This document shows, piece after piece, positions 19,445-26,156 of a stretch of 64,000 nucleotides of DNA. Within the stretch, counting starts at the first letter, position 1. Each line of letters starts with the position of its first letter. Source of the DNA: CAZYQW01 sp964649825 (GTDB lineage Bacteria; Planctomycetota; B15-G4; JADJEK01); the NCBI GenBank assembly GCA_964649825.1, contig CAZYQW010000112.1, positions 5,837 to 69,836 on the forward strand. Reading direction: 5' to 3'. The notes below the pieces were generated by a model. That model ran no database searches. It was not told the DNA's origin and saw only the letters and a program-made list of their open reading frames with translations. Made by a program: the position numbers and the translations under genes.

Positions 19445-20346
19445 GCCTCTTCAACCGCTTGATCTCGTCCGTGCTGCCGGTCGTACCGCGATCGATCGTC
19501 GGTCGCGTGTCTCGCCGCTATATCGCCGGCTCGACGCTCGAGGACGCGATGCGCGTCGTGTCCGAGCTGAATCGGGAAGGTGCCATGGCCACGCTCGACG
19601 TGCTGGGCGAGGACACGCTCGAGCGCGCCCAGGCCGGCGAGACCGTCCGCCAGTACGAGCTCGCGATCGCCGAGATCGCGCGGCTCGGCCTCGACTGCAA
19701 CGTCTCGATCAAGCTGACCGCGCTCGGCCTGATGATCGACCGATCGTTCTGTCGCGACAATCTCTTCCGGGTGCTCGAGCTCGCCAAGCCGCACGGCATG
19801 TTCGTGCGCATCGACATGGAAGACTCCTCGACCACCGCGACGACGCTCGACATCTACCGCGAGGCCCGGGCCAACCACGACAACGTCGGCCCCGTGCTTC
19901 AGGCCTACCTGCGGCGAAGCCTCGCCGACGCTCGGTCGCTGCTCGACGGGCCCCCGCTCAACGTCCGTCTGTGCAAAGGGATCTACAACGAACCCCCCGA
20001 GGTGGCGTTCAAGGACCGAGACGTCGTGCGGCGGTCGTACTCGAACCTGCTCGAGATCCTCGTCCGCGGCGGCGCGTACGTGGGGATCGCGACCCACGAC
20101 GAGCCGTTGCTGTATGAGGGTCTCCGCGTCGCCGACGCGCTGGGGCTGAAGCGGGATCAGTACGAGTTCCAGATGCTGCTCGGCGTCATTCCCGCCACCC
20201 GGCGCACCCTGATCTCGGCGGGACACCGCCTGCGCGTGTACGTGCCCTACGGGGCGAACTGGTATGGATACTCGATTCGGCGGCTGAAGGAGAATCCGAC
20301 GATCGCGCGGCACGTGATGAAGAGCATGTTCCGCGGCGAGCGGTGA
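19441..20346 (+). CDS. Proline dehydrogenase (monofunctional)
   Basis: A 301-residue FAD enzyme that oxidises L-proline to pyrroline-5-carboxylate, the usual length of monofunctional bacterial PRODH. It shows the (beta-alpha)8 barrel signatures: VSIKLTALG, RIDMEDSSTT, RLCKGIYNEPPEVAF, and the C-terminal YGANWYGYSIRRLKENP in which the paired arginines bind the substrate carboxylate. The ATG overlaps the stop of the membrane/TPR gene by four bases. Pyrroline-5-carboxylate dehydrogenase is not adjacent; the ALDH7 gene at 8931 is of another subfamily, so the second step is presumably encoded elsewhere. The frame is open far upstream but that part is antisense-like. Confidence 0.93.
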   Translation: MSLFNRLISSVLPVVPRSIVGRVSRRYIAGSTLEDAMRVVSELNREGAMATLDVLGEDTLERAQAGETVRQYELAIAEIARLGLDCNVSIKLTALGLMIDRSFCRDNLFRVLELAKPHGMFVRIDMEDSSTTATTLDIYREARANHDNVGPVLQAYLRRSLADARSLLDGPPLNVRLCKGIYNEPPEVAFKDRDVVRRSYSNLLEILVRGGAYVGIATHDEPLLYEGLRVADALGLKRDQYEFQMLLGVIPATRRTLISAGHRLRVYVPYGANWYGYSIRRLKENPTIARHVMKSMFRGER

Positions 20347-20562
20347 GTCGTTCCGAAGCCCGCGATCGGACGCTTCGAGGGGGGCCGGGACGGGATCGGT
20401 TCCAACTCTGAAACAAAAGCGGCGGGCAAGCGCTGTATCTGATGCGCACCCGGGGATCGGCACTCGAGAGAAGTCGAGACCGATGCCGACATGGTCTGGA
20501 GGGGGAGCGGTCTGTCCTGGATCGAACCTACCGAAACGTAGCGACCCTCGGACCGGTGGATC

Positions 20563-20799
20563 ATGGCACGCCTATCAAGACCGCCATCGAAGGTCTCGCT
20601 CGCCGTCGTGACGGTGACGATCGCACTGCTTTGGACGGCCGCGGACGCCCAAGCGCTCGGCAACGCCGCTCACGCGTCGAAGGGCGTCGCGGCCAACATC
20701 GGCGCCGAGCCGGTCCGCCGCATCGCGGAGTGCCTCGCACGGATGGGCCGGCTCGTCGAGGAGATCCGGGACATCACGAACGCGGAGGTCGTGCCTTGA
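20563..20799 (+). CDS. Small exported-looking ORF carrying a duplicated HPt fragment (possible pseudogene)
   Basis: A 78-residue ORF in two unlike parts. Residues 1-25 look like a signal peptide (basic start, LAVVTVTIALLW, cleavage near ADA). Residues 26-78 copy the C-terminal HPt domain of the hybrid kinase at 23150, including His37 in NAAHASKGVAANIG (Leu changed to Ser) and the final LVEEIRDITNA. Relative to that kinase it lacks an in-frame 60-base piece between two TGGGCCGG repeats, removing 20 residues of the last helix pair. An HPt of this size and cellular location is unlikely to work in phosphotransfer. Its TGA overlaps the TTG start of the next gene, so it may survive as a translational leader. 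The signal-like part resembles that of the rhodanese at 22154. Confidence 0.55.
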   Translation: MARLSRPPSKVSLAVVTVTIALLWTAADAQALGNAAHASKGVAANIGAEPVRRIAECLARMGRLVEEIRDITNAEVVP

Positions 20800-20831
20800 C
20801 GAACCTGTACACCATTCTGATCGTCGACGAC
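20636..20831 (+). repeat. Duplicated phosphorelay junction, copy 1 (HPt end plus REC start)
   Basis: This segment matches 25725-25980. The match runs through the HPt 3' end at high identity, with one 60-base deletion here bounded by TGGGCCGG repeats, across the overlapping stop/start, and at lower identity into the first codons of the receiver gene. It shows that the same gene junction existed twice. Confidence 0.85.
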
Positions 20832-22115
20832 CAGCCCACGAATCGGCGCATCCTGGTCGGCTCCCTGGAGAAGGCGGGTCACCGGACGCTCGAGGCCTGC
20901 GACGGAGTCCGGGCCGTGGAGTTGGCCCGGACCCACCTCCCCGACCTCATCCTGATGGACGTCTGCATGCCGGTTCAGGATGGGTTCGCGGCGTGCGAGC
21001 TTCTGAAGGCCTCCGATGACACCGCGTCGATACCGGTCATATTCCTGACCGCGCAGTCGAGCCAGGGGGACATCGACCGGGCGTTCGCGGTGGGAGGGAG
21101 CGACTACATCACCAAGCCGTTCCGCGTGGGCGAGGTGAAGGCACGAGTCTCGGTGCACCTCCAGCTACGCGTCGCCCAACGCAAACTCGAGGTGGCTCAC
21201 GCCGAACGCCTGCAGTCGCAGAAGCTCGAGTCCGTCGGTCAGTTGGCGGCCGGCATCGCGCACGAGATCAACACGCCGATGCAGTACATCGGTGACAACA
21301 CGAGGTTCATACAGGGCGCGTTTCGTGACTGCCTACGCCTGCTCGAGACGGCGGAGAGCCTCTACGCGGCCGACGGGACCGGCGATTCGACCAAAGCGGC
21401 GGACGAGTTCCGTGAAGCCCTGGATGCCGCGGACCTCGCCTATCTACGCACCGAGACCGACTTGGCCATATCCCAGTCCATCGAAGGCATCGAGCGAGTG
21501 AACCAAATCGTGCGAGCCATGAAGGAGTTCTCGCATCCGGGCAGCAAGTCGATGTCCTCGACCGACCTCAACCACTGCATCGAGAACACGGTCACGCTCT
21601 CCCGGAACGAATGGAAGCACGTGTCGGACCTGGATCTGTGCCTCGATCGCGAGCTGCCGATGGTCGACTGCGTGTCCGGCGAGGTCGGTCAGGTCTTCCT
21701 CAACATCATCGTCAACGCCGCCCACGCGATCGGCGATGCATCGGCTGGAAGTGGAGCGATGGGACGCATATCCATCTGTTCCAAGCGAGTCGGGGAATCC
21801 GCGGAGATCAGGATCTCGGACACGGGAGGCGGCATACCGGAAGAGATCCGGGACCGCGTCTTCGACCCGTTCTTCACGACCAAGGAAGTGGGCCGAGGGA
21901 CTGGACAGGGGCTGGCGATCGCCCATGCGGTCGTCGTCAAGCGACACGGCGGAACGCTCCGCTTCGAGACCGAGGCGGGCAAGGGAACGACGTTCATCAT
22001 TCGACTGCCGCTCAGGCAGGTGGAAGCGGAGCGCGCGGGAGAGGCGGCGAATCCGCGCGTCGCGCGCGCGGCGACGAGTCAGGGACCGCCGCCAGATCGT
22101 GTACCCGTCATATGA
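20796..22115 (+). CDS. Receiver-histidine kinase (REC-HisKA-HATPase), cytoplasmic
   Basis: A 439-residue protein with N-terminal receiver (VDDQP at 10-14, acceptor Asp55 in LMDVCMP, Lys107 in TKPF), then a kinase core with phosphorylatable His156 in AAGIAHEINTPMQYI and an ATPase domain with the N box NIIVNAAHAI, G1 DTGGGIP, F box FDPFFTTK and G2 GTGQGLAIA. The HEINTP form with an extended linker is that of receiver-kinases using a GHKL domain close to NtrB/ZraS types. There is no membrane segment. The start is a TTG at 20796 overlapping the previous TGA, with GGAGG seven bases upstream; the paralogous remnant at 25945 begins with ATG at the same aligned position, which supports the choice. 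Its stop overlaps a possible ATG at 22112 of the next frame. Confidence 0.9.
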   Translation: MTNLYTILIVDDQPTNRRILVGSLEKAGHRTLEACDGVRAVELARTHLPDLILMDVCMPVQDGFAACELLKASDDTASIPVIFLTAQSSQGDIDRAFAVGGSDYITKPFRVGEVKARVSVHLQLRVAQRKLEVAHAERLQSQKLESVGQLAAGIAHEINTPMQYIGDNTRFIQGAFRDCLRLLETAESLYAADGTGDSTKAADEFREALDAADLAYLRTETDLAISQSIEGIERVNQIVRAMKEFSHPGSKSMSSTDLNHCIENTVTLSRNEWKHVSDLDLCLDRELPMVDCVSGEVGQVFLNIIVNAAHAIGDASAGSGAMGRISICSKRVGESAEIRISDTGGGIPEEIRDRVFDPFFTTKEVGRGTGQGLAIAHAVVVKRHGGTLRFETEAGKGTTFIIRLPLRQVEAERAGEAANPRVARAATSQGPPPDRVPVI

Positions 22116-22153
22116 ACTGCGCCCCACGGGCGCGTCCGAGGAACGCAAAGCTG

Positions 22154-23125
22154 ATGGAAATGCTCACTTGGTCTCCACGCAAGGAACGCCGTGCGACGCG
22201 ACACTCGCCGGCCGGGTCGACTTGCCGGGGTGCTCGCCCGCTGGCCGTCGCCGGGTCGATCGCGCTCCTCTGGACCGGATGCGGCGGCGGTGGCGACTCG
22301 CACGACGTCGCCGCCGACCGAGAGACGCTGGCTCCCCCGAGTGTCATGGTCGCGTCCGATTGGCTCGATCGCCATCTGTCCGATCCGCGGCTGGTGGTGG
22401 TCGACGCCCGTCCGCGCTCTGATTACGACGCCGGACATGTTCCGGGAGCCGTATCGATTCCGCCGCAACGGCTCTTGGACCCGGACACCGACCGGGACCT
22501 CGCCTTGGTCTCGACCATCGAGACAGTCTTCGGGGAAGCCGGCATCGACACGAGCCGGGCCGTGGTCGTCTACGACGACGAGAACTACCGAGCCGCGGCG
22601 CGCGTGTTCTGGGTGCTGGAGGTTCACGGTCATCGCGCCGCCGCCGTGCTCGACCGGGGGTACCGCGGCTGGATCGACGCCGGCGGCGAGGCGAGCTTGG
22701 TCGCGAAGCCTCCGGAACGCGCGCGCTTCGTCGCGACGATGCGGCCCGAGCGACTCGCCACCAAGCTCGCGGTGATGCGCTCCGTCACTCGCCAAGACGC
22801 CGTGATCCTGGATTCCCGGTCGCGGGAGGAGTACCTCGGCGAGGTCTCCAAGGCGCAGCGCAGCGGGCATATACCGAACGCCGTGAACGTGAGCTTCGAG
22901 AGAAACCTGGACGCGGCGGACGGCTCCTGCGGATTCGCGAACATCGATGACTTGCGCATGCTGTACGCGGACATCCCGTCCGACAAGCGGGTGATCACCT
23001 ATTGCAACAGCGGGAATCGTGCCAGCGTCAGCTACTTGGCCCTCCGAGTGCTGCAGCGAGACGTCGCCGTCTACGACGGTTCGTGGCTCGAGTGGGGGAA
23101 CGATCTTGGCCTTCCCATCGAGTGA
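22154..23125 (+). CDS. Tandem rhodanese-domain sulfurtransferase, probable lipoprotein
   Basis: A 323-residue protein with a basic N-terminal region, a hydrophobic segment (LAVAGSIALLWTG) and a Cys followed by Gly-rich residues, so probably a lipoprotein, although Trp at -3 is unusual in the lipobox. Two rhodanese domains follow: the first (VVVDARPRSDYDAGHVPGA) has Asp in place of the catalytic Cys (VVYDDENYRAA); the second has the active loop YCNSGNRAS with the Cys. This inactive-plus-active layout is typical of thiosulfate/mercaptopyruvate sulfurtransferases. It lies between two sensor kinases, 24 bases before the second. ATG 22154 is preferred; ATG 22112 overlapping the previous stop is an alternative. 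A periplasmic sulfur-carrier or sensor-partner role is inference. Confidence 0.85.
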   Translation: MEMLTWSPRKERRATRHSPAGSTCRGARPLAVAGSIALLWTGCGGGGDSHDVAADRETLAPPSVMVASDWLDRHLSDPRLVVVDARPRSDYDAGHVPGAVSIPPQRLLDPDTDRDLALVSTIETVFGEAGIDTSRAVVVYDDENYRAAARVFWVLEVHGHRAAAVLDRGYRGWIDAGGEASLVAKPPERARFVATMRPERLATKLAVMRSVTRQDAVILDSRSREEYLGEVSKAQRSGHIPNAVNVSFERNLDAADGSCGFANIDDLRMLYADIPSDKRVITYCNSGNRASVSYLALRVLQRDVAVYDGSWLEWGNDLGLPIE

Positions 23126-23149
23126 CGACGCGAGGCAACGAGGTCGAGC

Positions 23150-25948
23150 ATGCGAATCCCCTTCCGTCGTCGCCCCTTGACGCTGCGAGCCCGCCTCCTC
23201 TTTGCGATCGCCGGGCCGGCACTCGTGCTCGTGACGGCCGTGCTGGTAATCTCGGCCCAGGCGGAGATGCGCCACGCCCGAGAAGCGCTCGTCCGCGATG
23301 AGCGCTCGATCGTGCGGGCGCTCGGGCAGGACTTGGAACGCATAGCGCTCCTCGACGATCAGGCAATGGCGGCCGACATCGTGGCGCGGCTCCGGGAGTT
23401 CCCCGACATCGAGCACTTGGCGGTCCGCGACGTCGACGGGGGGACGTTGTTCACCTACCGGAAGGACGACGCGCCCGCTGGATCCGTCGAGCGAGCACCG
23501 CCGGCGCCGCTCGCGGCGGGCCAGACCGAGCGGTTCGAGAACGGGTCCCTCGTGCTCACGGTGAGTTTGCTGTCCGGGGGCGCTCCGTTCGCGCACGCCG
23601 TGCTCCGAATCAACACCGATTCGCTCTCGGCGCTATACCACCGGGCCATCGTGACCGCGGCGATCGCCGGCTTGCTTGCCGTCATCCTGGGCGTCGTCGT
23701 GGCTCTGGCGTTGCGAGACGTCATCGCGGCGCCGATCCTCCGCCTGCGCGCCGCCGCGCTCAAGGTGACGGAACGGGGAGACTGCTCGCTCCGCGTCTCG
23801 GGAATCAGCGAAGGCGAGGTCGGTGACCTCGCGGACGCTTTCAACCACATGCTCGAGCACGTCGAGAGAAACAACGCCGAGATACGAAAGGCTCACGACG
23901 AGCTGGACGCACGGGTCCGAGCGAGGACGCGGGAGCTGAGCGAAGCCCGGCACCGAGCCGAGGAGGCGAGCCGCGCGAAGAGCGAGTTCCTTGCCAACAT
24001 GAGCCACGAGATCCGCACGCCGATGAACGGGATCATCGGCATGAGCGAGCTCGTGTTGGAGACCGCGCTCGACGCGGAACAGCGCGAGTACGTCGGCACC
24101 GTGGTCGAGTGCGGCGAGTCGCTCCTGGCGCTCATCAATGACATCCTGGACCTGTCGAAGATCGAGGCGGGGAAGCTGGTCCTCGAGGACGCGCCGTTCG
24201 ACGCGGGCGAGTGCGTGGAGAAGGCGATCGGCGTGGTCGCCCATCGCGCCGCGGACAAGAGGATCGAACTGATCTGCGCGACGCCGGCGGCCGATCGCGT
24301 CTGGGTGCGCGGCGACCCCCTGCGCATTCGTCAGATCCTCGTCAACCTCGCCGGAAACGCCATCAAGTTCACCGACGCCGGCGAGGTCGAAGCTCGGATG
24401 GAGGTGGAGAAGCGCACGGAGAACGACGTGACCCTGTTGTTCTCCGTGCGCGACACCGGCATCGGGATCCCCAAGGATCGGCACGCCGCCATCTTCGAGA
24501 GCTTCGCGCAGGCGGACGGTGCCACGACCCGCCGCTACGGCGGCACCGGGTTGGGCCTCACCATCTCCCGACGGATCGTGGAGCAGATGTCGGGGAGCCT
24601 CTGGCTCGAGAGCGAGCCGGGCCGCGGTTCCACGTTCAGCTTCCGCCTCACGCTTCCGATCGAGAGCCCCGGCGGCGCGGCCGGCGCGGACGCGGCTCGC
24701 TCGACGGCCCATCAGCTCGCCGGGAAACGCGTCCTGGTGGTGGATGACAACGAGACCAATCGCCGCGTCGTCCACGCCATGCTGGCCGCCTGGGGCTGCG
24801 CCGTGAGCACAGCTTCCGGCGCCCGCGAAGGACTGGACCGCCTGCGGGCCGAGTGCGCACGGTCGGTGCCGTTCGAACTGCTGCTGCTGGACGCGCAGAT
24901 GCCCGGAATGGACGGGTTCGCGATGTCGCGCATCGTGGCCGATGATGCGTCGTGCGGCCGGCCGCTGGTGGTCATGCTCACGTCGGTCGCGCGCGAGCGC
25001 CAGGAAGAGAAGGGTGCGGTCTACGACGCCTGGCTCCTGAAGCCGATTCGACGGTCGGTGTTGAAGGACGCTTTGGTCCGGGTTCTCGATCCGTCGGCGC
25101 CCGCTGCCTCTCCCCTCCCCGAGCCGCCCCGGCCTCCCCCAGGGAACCGTCCCGGAGCCCGCGTGCTGTTGGTCGAGGACACGCCAATGAACGTCAGGCT
25201 CGCCGAGGTCATGTTGTCGAAGTGCGGGTGCCGCGTCACGACGGTGGAGCACGGTGAACACGCGCTGACGGCGCTGGAGGGGGCGACGTTCGACCTGGTG
25301 TTCATGGACGTCCAGATGCCCGTCATGGACGGGTTCGAGGCGACGCGCCGGATCCGGCTGCGCGAGCGATCGCGCGGCGGCCACGTTCCGATCGTCGCCA
25401 TGACCGCCCACGCGATGGGTGCCGACCGGGACCGATGCATCGAGTCGGGCATGGACGACTACCTGTCGAAGCCGATCGGGGCGGCCGCGGTGCGCGAGAT
25501 GCTGGAGAAGTGGATCCCGGCCCGAAGCGACGCGAAGGCCGACGCGGCGGGTCCGGACCACTCCCCCCACTCTCTTGGATCGCCCGAGCGCGCCGCTGGC
25601 CCCGAGGTCGACGTCGCCGAGGCGTTGGATCGTCTCGACGGCGACGAGGACCTCCTGCGGGAGACGCTCGAGATCTTCCTCGAATGCGTTCCCCAGATGT
25701 TCCAGGACCTTTCGTCCGCGTCGTCGGCCGCGGACGCCCAAGCGCTCGGCAACGCCGCTCACGCGTTGAAGGGCGTCGCGGCCAACATCGGCGCCGAGCG
25801 GGTCCGCGGACTCGCGGAGCGCCTCGAACGGATGGGCCGGGACGAGACGCTCTCGGACGTCCCGAATCTCCTCGCCGAGCTCGACGGCCACCTGGGCCGG
25901 CTCGTCGAGGAGATCCGGGACATCACGAACGCGGGGGTCGTGTCATGA
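23150..25948 (+). CDS. Membrane hybrid sensor histidine kinase (HAMP-HisKA-HATPase-REC-REC-HPt), BarA-like
   Basis: A 932-residue phosphorelay kinase. Transmembrane helices at about 14-36 and 165-188 flank a periplasmic domain of about 130 residues of unknown ligand. HAMP follows, then a coiled linker, HisKA with His286 in NMSHEIRTPMNG, HATPase (NLAGNAIKFT, DTGIGIP, GTGLGL), two receivers (LLDAQMPGMDG and FMDVQMPVMDG, with VDDNETN and VEDTPMN acidic clusters) and a C-terminal HPt with His871 in NAAHALKGVAANIG. The full His-Asp-His chain is present, so it could phosphorylate a separate receiver such as those at 14001 or 20796. ATG 23150 has an upstream GAGG. Its stop overlaps an ATG that opens a 31-codon receiver remnant. 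The HPt end is the source of the fragment at 20636. Confidence 0.95.
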   Translation: MRIPFRRRPLTLRARLLFAIAGPALVLVTAVLVISAQAEMRHAREALVRDERSIVRALGQDLERIALLDDQAMAADIVARLREFPDIEHLAVRDVDGGTLFTYRKDDAPAGSVERAPPAPLAAGQTERFENGSLVLTVSLLSGGAPFAHAVLRINTDSLSALYHRAIVTAAIAGLLAVILGVVVALALRDVIAAPILRLRAAALKVTERGDCSLRVSGISEGEVGDLADAFNHMLEHVERNNAEIRKAHDELDARVRARTRELSEARHRAEEASRAKSEFLANMSHEIRTPMNGIIGMSELVLETALDAEQREYVGTVVECGESLLALINDILDLSKIEAGKLVLEDAPFDAGECVEKAIGVVAHRAADKRIELICATPAADRVWVRGDPLRIRQILVNLAGNAIKFTDAGEVEARMEVEKRTENDVTLLFSVRDTGIGIPKDRHAAIFESFAQADGATTRRYGGTGLGLTISRRIVEQMSGSLWLESEPGRGSTFSFRLTLPIESPGGAAGADAARSTAHQLAGKRVLVVDDNETNRRVVHAMLAAWGCAVSTASGAREGLDRLRAECARSVPFELLLLDAQMPGMDGFAMSRIVADDASCGRPLVVMLTSVARERQEEKGAVYDAWLLKPIRRSVLKDALVRVLDPSAPAASPLPEPPRPPPGNRPGARVLLVEDTPMNVRLAEVMLSKCGCRVTTVEHGEHALTALEGATFDLVFMDVQMPVMDGFEATRRIRLRERSRGGHVPIVAMTAHAMGADRDRCIESGMDDYLSKPIGAAAVREMLEKWIPARSDAKADAAGPDHSPHSLGSPERAAGPEVDVAEALDRLDGDEDLLRETLEIFLECVPQMFQDLSSASSAADAQALGNAAHALKGVAANIGAERVRGLAERLERMGRDETLSDVPNLLAELDGHLGRLVEEIRDITNAGVVS

Positions 25949-25980
25949 CCCGCCGGTACGCCATTCCTATCGTGGAGCGC
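25725..25980 (+). repeat. Duplicated phosphorelay junction, copy 2
   Basis: This is the complete form of the segment at 20636-20831. It includes the 60 bases between the TGGGCCGG repeats (25833-25840 and 25893-25900) that copy 1 lacks, then the ATGA overlap and a decayed copy of the receiver-kinase start. Confidence 0.85.
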
Positions 25981-26040
25981 GCCGCACCGGCGAACCCGAG
26001 GCTCGTCGGATCTCGGCGTCGCTTCGGGCCGGCCAAGTGA
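25945..26040 (+). pseudogene. Truncated remnant of a receiver-kinase gene
   Basis: A 31-codon frame starting MTRRYAIPIVE, overlapping the hybrid kinase stop by ATGA. Residue by residue it aligns with the start of the receiver-kinase at 20796 (LTNLYTILIVDD, then LVGS in both), with about 70% base identity near the start. The acidic pair needed for phosphorylation is lost and the frame stops before the rest of the receiver. The 116 bases from here to the next gene show nothing further. Confidence 0.7.
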
Positions 26041-26156
26041 TCAAGACTGGACGAAGGAGCGGACGAAGAACACCTCGGATTGAACGCCACCGGGCGAACC
26101 GTACGATGGCCCCGGATCCATAGAATGCCGGAAACTGGCCCGACCGCCGGACCTCC

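Noticed and set aside
16222..20346. A 1374-codon plus-strand open frame
   Set aside because: Only its last 302 codons (from 19441) are a real gene, proline dehydrogenase; the rest is shadow of other frames.
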